NCBI RefSeq assembly: GCF_905475395.1 | Contig: NC_058338.1 | Location: forward strand, 45,543,935 to 45,607,934 | Direction of reading: 5' to 3' | DNA: 64,000 bases | Source: Chrysoperla carnea | Taxonomy: Eukaryota > Arthropoda > Insecta > Neuroptera > Chrysopidae | In this document: positions 47,859-60,167 of the stretch, one piece after another | How the letters are laid out: the number at the start of each line of letters is the position of its first letter | Numbering within the stretch: position 1 is the first letter of the stretch | Notes under the pieces: model-generated | Told to the model about the DNA's origin: nothing | The model's database searches: none | The model's input: the letters and a program-made list of their open reading frames with translations, nothing else | Translations under genes and position numbers: made by a program

Positions 47859-50800
47859 ATGCAACTGTTCATAAAAAGTACATGGAATGTTATGAAATTT
47901 GTTAGACCCATTACTAGTAAAATGAACCCAAAAGTAGCCGTTGGACAAATGACAGCAACAAGTGATTTAAATCATAATTTAAAACAAGTTAAATGTATTA
48001 TTGAAAAAGCTACCAAGGAAAATGCTCAGGTATTTTCTTAGTTATTAATAAATATTTGACAGACCCCATAACCTAACCTGTAAACAACTTAACAATAAAC
48101 ACTCACGTGACCTTGAAAAAAAAATAAAGCCTGTGTTAAATCGGCTACTAAAACTTTAAAACATTAAATTAAATGGTTTTGTTTAATTTTAATTATTTTT
48201 AGCCTTTCTTTTAAAATTCGTGTATAACAAATATCTTAACCAATTTTCTTTTTATATTTAAGATTGTTTTCCTCCCAGAAGCCTGTGATTATATAGCAGA
48301 AAATAAAGAGCAAGCTATCAAACTCGCCGAGCCGTTGTCTGGTCCAAGAGTTACAGAGTATAAAAATTTAGCAAAAAGTAATAATGTTTGGATATCGTTT
48401 GGCGGGATACATGAATTGGTAGGACTTAATTATTTTGAAAAAATGCGTTTACAATTGTCAATTTCAATTCTTAGTTTACTGTTTCCCTATATATTATGAC
48501 ATATTAATATTTTGGTTTTATTCATTTGATTAATTAAAATTCAATAAAACAATACTCAATACATATTATAATTGGGATCTTCTTTATATAGGCCCATAAA
48601 ATTGGCGAAGCCACTTAAAAATATTGAATTTTGATTAGGTGAAAATTAAGAGATAGTTGCGTAGAATTTAGGTGCGTAAACGATAAATTAGATGCACAAA
48701 CGATTTTCCAACAATTGATAAAAAAAGTTTTGCCAAGATTTAATAACTTAGCAGTCCGTCGTATAAAAGTAGGTATTTTCTTTATTCCTAGGCGTAACAT
48801 TTAAGTGTAAAAATTGTAAGTGCTAATTGAGTGCCCCCTGAAAACTTAAAAAAAAAAATTTTTTTTTAGAGAAGTTATTAAAAAAACTGGCTGCATTCTT
48901 TGGTGATACACATAATGAATGATTTTACACAATAATTTAATTACGTATATTACAGGAGTGGGCATTAACAGGGTGGATGCCATCACAGGCTGAACGCAAT
49001 GGCCCAAAAACTCGCAGACCCGTGCTAACTCGACCTCATTACAGGCATAGCCAATCCGTGCATTGCAGAGTGGATGCATATCCTTTAACAGAATGAACGC
49101 ACTAGTCTGCGACTTTTTACCCCGTGCGATTATCCTGTGATCCACGGGTTGGCCATGACTTTAATGGGATCGAATTAGCACAGGTCTGCGGTTTTATTTT
49201 ACCTTGCGTTCACTTTGTGATAGAGTTCACCTCATGTAGTGTATATTATTGAATTAATACATGAATTTTGATGTGAAATTATTTATTTATGAAAAAACAC
49301 TCAAAGAAAATAGTTAAATAGATTAATGCATTTTTTAAGTATATTTCTTTAAATTTTTTTTAAATACGCGCATATTGTGTAAAATCCCTAATTATGATGT
49401 GTATCACCAAAGAATGCAAGGCACACAGCCTGTATTTTTTGATATCACAGACTTAAAACAATTTCTATGTTGATTTTTCTAAGGTTTCGGAACAATAAAT
49501 TAGCACTTGCATTTTACGCCTCAAAAAAAATAAAATATCTACTTTTACATGACGGATACTAGGTTATTAAATTATGACAAATTTTTCATTTTTTTCAATT
49601 TTTGGAAAAACGTTTGTGTCCCTAATTTATACGTATCTATATTGTACCTAAAAGCTCCTAATTTTCACCTAATCCAAATTCGATATTTTTAAGTAGGGCT
49701 CGTCAATTTTATGAATCTTTTTTATACTATTAAAGACTGTTTTATAGTTATCAGACTGGCATATCAATATGTGCATCAAGTTGTCGCTAATTAGTCGTGA
49801 ATTAGTTGTGAAAATACCGATTTTGTCGTTTTTTGGTTTTTTTGTATATTTGGGTGCTTTGCTAACTCTTCTACGAAAACCCTAAAGTCATTTTATGTAG
49901 GCGTGCTCTGCTAACCCAAAAAAACGAAAAAAAAATTGATTTTGGAAATAATTCCTTCGAAACTAATTGGCGACTAATTAGCGGCAAATTCTTATTCTAT
50001 TCCCATACTTATACGAAACCCCTAAAATAATTCTATGGAGGCATGACAAGTGCTTAGCTAACTTGATGCACATCATATAATGCATTAGCCAGCGATACTA
50101 TTGCTCTTAACACTAATAATTTTTGTTTGTTTGTCTCTGCCATGAACACAAAGATTTTTTAAATAAGTGTACTTATTTAAAAAGTCTTTGTAAGAACAAT
50201 ATAATGAAAGTGGTCCTAGATCGAAAAAGGTTAGTAATCGCTGGCATTAGTTTTTTTTTTTAAATGAATGTAAACCATGTAAACGCATCAACAATAAACA
50301 ACTTCATTCTTAGGTTTCAAATTTGTATCTAAAGTGAAATATTTTTAGACCGCCAATAATAAAGCATTCAACACACATCTTGTAATTAATAATTTAGGTG
50401 AAATTGTTGGAATATATAGAAAATTACATTTATTTAATGTAAAAATACCAGAAGAAAATATATTTTTAGTTGAATCAAAAACAGTTGAAAGCGGCAAATC
50501 CATTGTACCTCCAATTGAATCACCAATTGGAAAGTTAGCATTATCTATTGTATCCTTTAAATAACTGATTTTTCGAAATTACACATTTAGAAATTTTTGC
50601 GATATTTTCTTTAATTAATCAATTTAAGTGTTACGATATGCGTTTTCCAGAACTAGCAATTGCTTTACGACAAAAAGGCGCTGAAATTTTAACATATCCT
50701 AGTGCTTTTACACACGCAACTGGTGCTGCGCATTGGGAAATTTTGTTAAGAGCACGAGCAATTGAATCACAGTGTTTTGTTATTGCAGCCGCTCAAATTG

Positions 50801-52131
50801 GACGACATAATGAGAAACGAATTTCTTATGGTCAAGCTATTGTTATAGATCCATGGGGTAAAATTATCGGAGAATGTGAAAAACACTCAGACTCGGATCC
50901 ATATGAACCGACAGTTTGTACAGCTGAAATTGATTTAACCAAATTAGAAACTGTTCGAAAAAAAATGCCAGTTATAGAGCATAAAAGAACTGATATATAT
51001 GGTTCAATAATAGAAAACAGTATTTTTGAGTTGCCTAAGGAAGTATCTACGTTGAATTTTGGAGGAATAAAAATTCCAATTGAAACAGTATTTTATAAAA
51101 CACCATATTCGTATGCATTTACGAATTTACGTTGCGTTGTACCTGGTCGTATCCTTCTTATCTTCAAGAAAATCAGAACTAAACTGAAATTCCCATTTTG
51201 TCCAAGATTTATAACAGCAAAAATAAGCGATTTGTAGTGCACTTTTTTATTATTATCAACGAAGAAAATTGATTTCCTAATTATTTCCAATAAAGGTCTC
51301 TCACGCATCGAAACGAAATATAAAATTAATTAAAGTATTCTGTATTTAATAAAAAAAGGCGTCTGTGAAATAAGAAATAATCAAAATGTGCATAATTAAC
51401 ATGCTGGAGGTAAATCGAGTGTAAAAAATAGATGAGACTTTTTTATATATCTCGAAAACGGTTATATTTTTTTCAAAAACAACGTATTAATTTATGACGA
51501 ATATTTGATATCAAGAAAACGGTTCTTACCCGACTTTTAAAAGCTAATAACAAAAAACCAACTTAACAAAGCAAAAGTTGAACCATTCTAAAGTGATATT
51601 ACTATAACGGTACATGTAATTCACATACATAATGTTATAGCTATATCACTTAGAGTGGTAAAACACGTGCATTTTTTGTGACCCAGAGGTACTTAAGTTA
51701 ATTATGATTCCTTAATGATTTTAATAGATGTTTTGGTATCATCTGTACGAGAATCAAAACGACTTAGTGATTTAACACCCACCGAAGTTGCTGATTTATT
51801 TAAAACTGCTATTAAAGTACAAAAAGCTGTTGAAGAAGTTTACAAAGCAACCTCGTCTACAGTTGTTGTACAAGATGGACCCGAAGCTGGACAAACAGTC
51901 AAAGTAGATTTCATTTAATTTATGTAAATTTTTTTTATTACTTATATTATAATTTTTCAGCATGTCCACATCCATATAATGCCACGCAAAGAAGGAGATT
52001 TTGTTTTTAATGATGAAATTTATAAACATATACAACAGCATGATAAAGAAGGTCCAAATATGAAACCACCAAGATGCCTTGAAGAACAGAAGGCTGAAGC
52101 AGATATTTTAAGAAAAATTATTTCCCAATAA
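47859..52131 (+). CDS. NitFhit: NitFhit: nitrilase/Fhit fusion protein
   Basis: Six exons: 47859-48029, 48263-48418, 50349-50549, 50629-51148, 51728-51903 and 51961-52131. They give 464 aa, close to the fly and worm NitFhit proteins. Residues from about 22 to 310 form the nitrilase domain with the catalytic triad Glu63 (FLPEACDY), Lys134 (YRKLHLFN) and Cys177 (CYDMRFPEL). Residues from about 322 form the Fhit domain ([24 protein letters not shown]) with the histidine triad H409VHIH413. Nit1-type enzymes hydrolyse deaminated glutathione; Fhit hydrolyses diadenosine triphosphate and acts as a tumour suppressor in mammals. The fusion is known from invertebrates, with separate genes in vertebrates. 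The first 21 residues are basic and amphipathic, and further Met codons follow at 12 and 22, so mitochondrial and cytosolic forms are possible. Intron 2 (1.93 kb) carries a large foldback. The frame is intact. Confidence 0.97.
48596..49719. mobile_element. ~1.1-kb foldback element in NitFhit intron 2
   Basis: Two arms of over 500 bp are imperfect inverted copies around a centre near 49157. Mirrored marks, left then right: CATAAAATTGGCGAAGCC with its complement at 49700-49719; TTAATAACTTAGCAGTCCGT against ATGACGGATACTAGGTTATT; GCATTCTTTGGTGATACACA against GATGTGTATCACCAAAGAAT; and an inner GC-richer block (48957-49245) with AACTCGCAGACCCGTGCTAA against TTAGCACAGGTCTGCGGTTT. No open frame with a recognisable product. 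Confidence 0.75.
49760..50090. repeat. Smaller foldback next to the 1.1-kb element
   Basis: TATGTGCATCAAGTTGTCGC at about 49778 is mirrored by AGCTAACTTGATGCACATCA at about 50056, and the centre has GTTTTTTGG opposite CCAAAAAAACG. A CTACGAAAACCCTAAA block at 49872 also recurs directly as TACGAAACCCCTAAA at 50013. Confidence 0.5.
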
Positions 52132-52254
52132 CAACAATCTTTTATTAGACAAATATAGAGGGGCTGCGCGTCCGCATACATTGTCTTTGATAAATATATC
52201 ACTAGAAATTCTTATATGGTTTAATTGTGCTTGGTCCAATAACATCATCTTTTA

Positions 52255-52260
52255 AATAAA
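52255..52260 (+). terminator. NitFhit poly(A) signal
   Basis: AATAAA lies ~125 bases after the NitFhit stop and before the convergent GPATCH11 3' end, a normal position for cleavage and polyadenylation. Confidence 0.5.
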
Positions 52261-52516
52261 TTATATTTTACGAAGCCCGAAAAATTTTGATTATGCTGAC
52301 AAAATTAAAATATTTCGGGTCCCGTGAAACCGAAGGTAAAGTTAGGCTAAGAATAATTAATTCAACAATTTTTAGAGGTGTATTTATCAACGATAATCTA
52401 TGCTGTCAAGCACTGGGGCTTATAAATCAATTTACAAAAAAAAATAAAAAATAAAAACTATAGGAAAATTAATAAAATTGAAGCTTTAAATTTTTTTAAA
52501 TTGGATTATACTTATT

Positions 52517-52522
52517 TTTATT
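52517..52522 (-). terminator. GPATCH11 poly(A) signal
   Basis: TTTATT on the plus strand reads AATAAA on the minus strand, ~62 bases after the GPATCH11 stop. Confidence 0.5.
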
Positions 52523-52583
52523 AGACAAAGCCATGTATACAGCGATCATGTAATCATAGGGGTTAAATAAATAAGGAATTATT

Positions 52584-54166
<1,583 letters not shown>

Positions 54167-54291
54167 TTTCGTTTTGCAAATTCTTTAGGACTGTTTTATA
54201 TTTTGAGGTTATGTGAGATTTCGCGCCACCAAATTTTGTTTACACCTGTTTTGTAAGTATTAAACCATTAAAACTTTTTTTTAATTGTAAA
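54167..54291. promoter_or_regulatory. Bidirectional promoter region
   Basis: Only 125 bp separate the ATG of GPATCH11 (minus) from the ATG of the 299-aa gene (plus). Both promoters and 5' UTRs must fit or overlap the neighbouring units. No TATA box is evident; a TTCGCGCCACCAAATTTTG patch is the only GC-richer part. Confidence 0.5.
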
Positions 54292-55191
54292 ATGGATTCA
54301 GAAGTAATTGAAAATTTATTTCAAAAATTAAAATTAGAAAATGAGAAATATCAAGAAATTGTTGAACAAGTTGAATCTGAGCGCAATAAAACGAGTACAA
54401 TTAACCTTTTAAAAAATGTAGATACTTTAAAACATTTAATTTCAATTAAACTTAAAATATTTAATACTTATAAGTTATTATTAGAAAATATTGATTTTGA
54501 ATATCATTGCCGGAACAATGATCCGAAAAATTATTTTGTATTAGTTGAAATTAATTTCAATGAAAAATTTTTTCAAAACATTTTAGTGCTAAATTCAAAG
54601 TTAAATATACGAATTAAAAGCAAATTTTGTATAAAAAATGAAAGTGTTTCACTCTCTAATCCATTAAATATTATAATTCCATATCCAAATACGCCAGTTA
54701 ATTCTGTATTAGACGTAAATTTATATACGAAATTCGACGATTTATTTTTTATAGTACCGGTGTACTCGAAAATATTAAATGTTTCATATTGTTTTCAACT
54801 AATTAATCGCCCAATAATTACAAGTGCGGACTATAATTTATCAGAAAAGTTAGTGAAAATTTGTAATTCAAGTGATAATAGTTTAGAAAGTGTAAGTGAG
54901 GAGCAAACTGAGGAAATTCAATTTAGTGATGGAATTAAGATTCAAGACATTTACAACATAATGTTAAAAAATTGTGCACATCAATCGGATATAACGATTT
55001 TAAATAAATATGTTTCAAATGATTTAAAAAGTAGACAAAATGAATATTTGCGTGTTGGTAAACATACTCAAGTTAAATGTATAATTGACATGCATAAAAA
55101 AACTTTAATAATAACCGGTGATCATGGAGAGTATGTTAAATATATAGTGGATTATTTTAATCAAGAATTTGGTTTATTTAGAAAAAATTAA
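54292..55191 (+). CDS. Uncharacterised 299-aa protein, intronless
   Basis: A single open frame from ATG to TAA, the longest uninterrupted one in the window. I do not recognise the family. Residues 1-70 are charged and predicted helical (KLKLENEKYQEIVEQVESER), probably a coiled coil. The middle is rich in beta-type hydrophobics (NPLNIIIPYPNTPVNSVL, FIVPVYSKILNVSYCFQ). An acidic linker follows (SLESVSEEQTEEIQFSDG) and the C-terminus is again mixed (KTLIITGDHGEYVKYIVDYF). No signal peptide or membrane span is obvious. The gene is divergent from GPATCH11 and 240 bp before MOCS2A. Its lack of introns stands out here and could mean a compact fast-evolving nuclear or kinetochore-type gene or a retrocopy, but nothing in the sequence decides this. 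Length, composition and clean borders support a real gene. Confidence 0.75.
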   Translation: MDSEVIENLFQKLKLENEKYQEIVEQVESERNKTSTINLLKNVDTLKHLISIKLKIFNTYKLLLENIDFEYHCRNNDPKNYFVLVEINFNEKFFQNILVLNSKLNIRIKSKFCIKNESVSLSNPLNIIIPYPNTPVNSVLDVNLYTKFDDLFFIVPVYSKILNVSYCFQLINRPIITSADYNLSEKLVKICNSSDNSLESVSEEQTEEIQFSDGIKIQDIYNIMLKNCAHQSDITILNKYVSNDLKSRQNEYLRVGKHTQVKCIIDMHKKTLIITGDHGEYVKYIVDYFNQEFGLFRKN

Positions 55192-55431
55192 ATCTAAAAA
55201 AACGTCGCGTCCTTGAAACATATATAAGAAGAATTAAACCAGTAATTTTTTTATCGAATTGATCGTGACGTATGCTATATAGTTATAAAATTATAATTAG
55301 ATAACATTTTTTTTTTTAAATATTTATGTGTGGTGGGGTTTTAAACTCTCCACATATTATGAAATACAAAGCACTTTACAGTTTACATTCATAAATATGC
55401 CGAGTTCATATCATGTTTATAATGATATGCA

Positions 55432-55692
55432 ATGCAACAGATTGAATTAAAAATATTATTTTTCGCAAGAGCGAAAGAATTGTCAAAAAAATCTGAAAGT
55501 AATTTAATTTTATCGTCAAATGAGTTAACATTTGATGAATTGTTAAATATTATTGTTTCAAAATACTCATTAGAACCAATTAAAAATATTTTGAATTTAT
55601 CATTGAATGAAAATTTCTGTGATAAAGATTCAAAACTTTTGCTTCGATCGGGTGATGAAATTGCTGTAATTCCACCGTTAAGTGGCGGATAA
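55432..55692 (+). CDS. Mocs2A: Molybdopterin synthase sulfur carrier subunit (MOCS2A, MoaD type)
   Basis: An 86-aa single-exon frame with the ubiquitin-like MoaD fold pattern: LKILFFARAKELS near the start, LTFDELLNIIVSKY in the helix, LLRSGDEIAVIPPLSGG at the end. The C-terminal Gly-Gly is the site adenylated and thiocarboxylated to carry sulfur for molybdopterin synthesis. The size matches the 88-aa human protein. Its stop is followed 5 bases later by the MOCS2B start, so both should come from one bicistronic mRNA as in other animals. No poly(A) signal lies between them. Confidence 0.95.
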   Translation: MQQIELKILFFARAKELSKKSESNLILSSNELTFDELLNIIVSKYSLEPIKNILNLSLNENFCDKDSKLLLRSGDEIAVIPPLSGG

Positions 55693-55696
55693 AATA

Positions 55697-58600
55697 ATGG
55701 ATCATTTAAAGTTAACGTATAACAAATTAGCTGTCGACGATATAGTTGAGCTAGTTTCGTCTCCATCATGCGGGGCAGTTTCAATGTTTTGTGGTACGAC
55801 GCGTGATAATTTTGATGGAAAAACTGTTGTGGAATTGGAGTATGAAGCATATGAAAGTATGGCATTAAAAGTTATGAAAGAAGTATGTGTAGAAATGAGA
55901 CAAAATTGGCCTTCAATTGAGAATATTGCTATCTATCACAGGTATATGTTAAATTTGTTTGTAATTAAATTTTTTTATTGTAATTAAATAAATAATACTT
56001 ATACTGTTTTTTTATCTTAAAAAAATAATTGCTTGGTAAATAATAACTTCTGTTATTGAAATTATTTTTCTGGGTGAATAATATTGTTACAAAATATCAT
56101 TAATATATATTGACAATATACAGTTAAACTTGTTTAAGTGGGTAACTTTTGCATTCTTAAATAGTTTTTGATTTTGAATCCCCGTTTTATTTATTTATAC
56201 CGAAAAGTATGAAAATATTAATTTGAATTCACTAGCAAATCCAGTCATTAAATAATTCTTTATAAATAAGAAATTCGTCGTTGGAATTTATATAAATATA
56301 AACAAAATCGATTGGGGCTTTTTTGGGAAAATTAATAAATTTTACGTAATTGAAGGGCAAGTACTACTCCTAAAATTTCCATAGATAACAATAAGTTTTG
56401 TAATTTTATAATTTTACTTATTTTATAAAAACTATGATAATTATAACTGGAATAAAAGTGAAGTGGCCTAATTTTAGAAACAATAACTTTTGTTAAAATT
56501 ATTAGTTTAAACTTTCAATCTAGATAAAATTAAAGCCTGGTAATTGATATAGCCCTCCCCTCCTTCTGAGTAGAACAACTTTTCCTTAGGTAATTTTTTT
56601 CAAAAACGTTTCATTGAAGAATCATTTAGCTAGGAAGATTAAAATGTGACATTTTATAAAATTGGCTGTAACTTGGAAACGACTTAAATTCGTGCCTTTA
56701 TTTAATCGTCATTCCAAATGTGAAATAGACAAATTTTTAGCCACAGTAATCGGTGGTTATCTTAAACTGTGCGATAAATTTCGGACACTTGATGTCCTAT
56801 TTAGCGAAAGAATATCATATATTCCCTTAAAATGATTCGGTGGAAAAGGGTTAAATATATCATTATATTTTTGTCGTCTTTTTAGTTAGTCTATTTCATA
56901 GTTAGAACACACGAACGGGTTTTTGTGTATTAAAGTTACTCGGGGCTTTATTTACTGATAATATGGCTAAACACTCAAATATTAAAGTGACAATGATTCT
57001 GAAGTACTCGGGTATCAACGTTATACTTAAAAAGAAATGAGTGAATGGGCCTATTTTGCATAAAAAAGCATCGTTATATACATTTTTTCCGTGGTTAGAA
57101 AGAGGTAGGTAATGTAAAGGGATGCCTTACTCGTTAAGAAGATTAAAAAAGAAAATATTGAAATGTTTCTTAAACAAATTTAACTGTTATTAATTTAATG
57201 ATGAAATATAGACGCAAAAAATGTAAATAACTTGAATGCATTTTGTTTCCTTGCCTAAACCACATGATCAGTAAGGTATCATATTAAAGTGCTTAAGTAT
57301 TCATACAATTATCTATTATGTTGGATTTGTTAAGCGTGTTGAACTTTGGCAAGACTTTCACATGGTAAATCTTCATCCAAAACTTTTGTTTTTAGCTTAT
57401 TATACCTATTATCTTTTTATTTTTAAACTCTTAAAGAGGGGTGTTTATCACGGTGTTCGGCGCTTAACTTTTTTTACAAAATTATTGTAGTCTAATAAAC
57501 AACTGTGCTAAGTTTTAAGAGGGTAGCAATTTTTTTTATAACGCTGATATTTTAATTAATTTTACTGTATCATTAAATAAAAATTATCAAGTGCTGATAA
57601 CAATTGATGAGAATCAAGTAGTATAGTAAGCCAAAGAGTAGATTTTACTTATTAAAACTTACTGTAAAATAATTTTTACTTCCTTATACTAGGTAAAGGA
57701 TGTATTGAAATCGCGAAAAAATATGTCTGTTTGTATTTTTTTTATAACCCAAATGCCCATTTTGATTAGCTTTGACGGGACGTCTGTAATATGTCTCACG
57801 TAACTAAAAAACCTTTGACCGTATAATGTTGTTTTTGATTCAAGCCTATTGTAACATCTAGTTAAACAACTCTTCTTATGAACAAAATTAAGACATATGT
57901 AAAGGCGATTTACTAGAAAACTAAAACACAAAATTTGAAATTTCTCGGAACATATAAGCAAAATACAATTTTTTAATATACAAAATTGTAGAAAATAATT
58001 TTTAATACAATTCACCAATCATTTTTTTTCAAAGACTGCTATTTACAGCTAATTATTTTGATCATCGGCTACTAGGTTTTTTTTACGTACAAGGAAATCA
58101 TGTGGTGCCATCAGACTTTTTTCTGTTTTTATGTAAACTAGCACAAATTTTATTGCTTACTCAGTTGTTTAAAGAAATACTCATCACTTGTTCAGAAAAT
58201 ATTTTTGTAAGATAGTAAAATACGCGATTCTAAAATTGACACGCCGCACTTATTTCAAGCTATTGTTGTCCGATCTCTTATTTCTCGGAAACGAACAAAT
58301 AACAATTTATTTATACAAACCCCAGAAAAATACATTCAATTTTTCAAAATTATCTTATACCACATAAAAAAGCTTTAAAACAAATGAAATTCAACAATTG
58401 ACTGAATTAATTGTTGAAATACTCTGTATAGAGAATGTTGAATATCAATGCTTGCATTATTTTTAATAAATTAGAGAAGCTTATATTTCCATTTGTTCTT
58501 GTTTTGAAAATTTTTCTAGAGAGTATTTTCTAGAAAACTTTTTTTATTATTTTTCGAAAACCTTTCATAAGACTCATTAGATGGATCTACTTACAAATTT

Positions 58601-59228
58601 TCAATTCTTCTGTCTTTTATAAATTTGGAGAAAATGGACACCAAAATTTTGCCTTAATTTGCTCCTTCATGATATTTACGAAAAAAATTTTCATACAAAA
58701 GTTGTTTATTTTTTAAAATAAGAAACATTTTTATATTCAAGTTTTCTTCTATCTCTAACGGTTTACAAGATTGGTCCTACGGATTCAAGACCCAATTGAC
58801 CTTATGTTGCTATAAAAATCTCGTTATTGTTTCCATAAAGTTCATTGAACAGTTTGTTTGTCATTATCAAGCAAGTGTGAAGGAGTGGTTATTCCGAAAA
58901 GATCTATAACTTCTTTGAAACTTCAACCTTAATATGAATGATAAATAATCAACGATAAAAGCAATAATTTCCAATAATTGAAACGAAAAATAAATTATTT
59001 TTTAGATTGGGTTTGGTTCCTGTAAAACAATCCAGTATTATCATAGCGGTATCGTCTCCACACAGAGAGGCAGCTTTATTAAGTACACAATATTGTATTG
59101 AAAATGTAAAAGGACGTATTCCCATATGGAAAAAAGAAAAATATGGAAAGGATGATGAAACGGCACCAGCTTGGAAAGAAAATAAGGAATGTCCTTGGTC
59201 AAGTAATAATCAATTTGTACTAAAATAA
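55697..59228 (+). CDS. Mocs2B: Molybdopterin synthase catalytic subunit (MOCS2B, MoaE type)
   Basis: Two exons, 55697-55941 and 59006-59228, giving 155 aa. The ATG at 55697 is the first in frame and lies 4 bases after the MOCS2A TAA; the frame is also open upstream. MoaE landmarks are GAVSMFCGTTRDN, VVELEYEAYESMALKVM, IAIYHRLGLVPV, SSPHREAALLSTQ and IPIWKKEKYG with the catalytic-region lysines; the domain ends at NKECPWSS. It binds the MOCS2A C-terminus and inserts two sulfurs into precursor Z. The intron is ~3.06 kb and contains a repeat copy. An in-frame alternative donor lies at 59203, eight codons before the stop, and could join the MBIP exon downstream. AATAAA at 59348 would end the unfused form. 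Confidence 0.95.
55942..59005 (+). other. MOCS2B intron 1
   Basis: A phase-2 GT-AG intron of ~3.06 kb. Apart from the repeat copy at 58376-58810, I find nothing but AT-rich sequence; the open frames on the minus strand near 57700-58018 are low complexity. Confidence 0.7.
58376..58810 (-). repeat. Interspersed family, subfamily 2 copy in MOCS2B intron
   Basis: Family ends AACAATTGACTGAATTAATT and ACGGTTTACAAGATTGGTCC are present. The middle (CATAAGACTCATTAGATGGA, ATTTTCAATTCTTCTGTCTT) matches the copy at 4680-5042 rather than the main family. Confidence 0.65.
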
Positions 59229-59347
59229 TTTTTTTGTAATTATAGTTAAGTTTTGAATATTATCTAGATATAAATTATTATATATATATTTTATGTAATT
59301 ATATAGATTTATTATATTATATTTAATGTTATTTCATTTGTTCATTG

Positions 59348-59353
59348 AATAAA
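59348..59353 (+). terminator. MOCS2A/B poly(A) signal
   Basis: AATAAA ~120 bases after the MOCS2B stop. If used, it ends a MOCS2A-MOCS2B transcript before the MBIP exons. Confidence 0.5.
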
Positions 59354-60021
59354 ATTATTATCGGAAGTTTGGGTAAATATTGTTAGTAATTGAAATTATA
59401 TATAATTATTTATATATAATTGAAGAGTATATTGATATGTATAATGTTGTAATATCTTAATTTTTTTGTTGTAAATGCATTGACGTAAAATTCCGGTACA
59501 GTAATATATGCTTAATTTTATAGGGACAGAGTGTTTATCTCCCCAGCTAAAATTAAAAAATATAAATTTAAAAAAAATATAATTTCCAAAGTTAGTTCTT
59601 TTAAAAACTAGCAACTTTTACTCAAAACATTTTTTCAAATGTTAGATTTCGTCGAAATCATACGCAAAAACAAGTATAGGGAAATTTGTGCATTGATTTC
59701 CATCGAATTTATTAGGTTAGCGAAAAAATGTTTCTACTCTCAAAAAATGTATCAAACAATAGTTGTTCGAAAATTTTATAAAGAACTCAATTTTCCATAT
59801 TTAAAATAATTATCTTGATTCTGAAAGTTAAAGCCTAATTCGAGGCATACGTGAGATATCCTCTTTTAAGTATATTAACTTTTACTCGGATCATTTTTTC
59901 CGATAAAGCTTAGTTGAAGAAAAATTTAACTGGGGAAATTTAAATGGGCCCAATATATAAACAAGATTTTTGTCCCTTTTCATTTTTAGATCGACTTGTA
60001 GACCGGTAGCTACTAACATAC

Positions 60022-60167
60022 TAAAGGTATGATTCCTATGCTGCGGCTGACGTAAGCGTCTGATGAACTATGCTGCTACTACTATTATTTTATCTATGGA
60101 TGCTACTATGAAATCTAATGCAAGCGTTATCTTAGTCGTCAGCCGCAGCATAGGAGTCATACCTTAA
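60022..60167. mobile_element. 146-bp MITE
   Basis: Terminal inverted repeats TAAAGGTATGATTCCTATGC followed by TGCGGCTGACG on the left and CGTCAGCCGCAGCATAGGAG followed by TCATACCTTA on the right. The arms also mirror GTAAGCGTC... and GCGTTATCTTAG. The centre has CTACTACTATTATT. It lies between the MOCS2B stop and the MBIP acceptor. Confidence 0.75.

Noticed and set aside
54292-55191. Bacterial or symbiont origin of the intronless gene
   Set aside because: Codon use and AT content look like the flanking insect exons and it shares a short divergent promoter region with GPATCH11, so transfer is not supported.
55389-55865. 158-codon minus-strand open frame
   Set aside because: Exactly antisense to MOCS2A and MOCS2B exon 1, whose protein signatures are clear on the plus strand.
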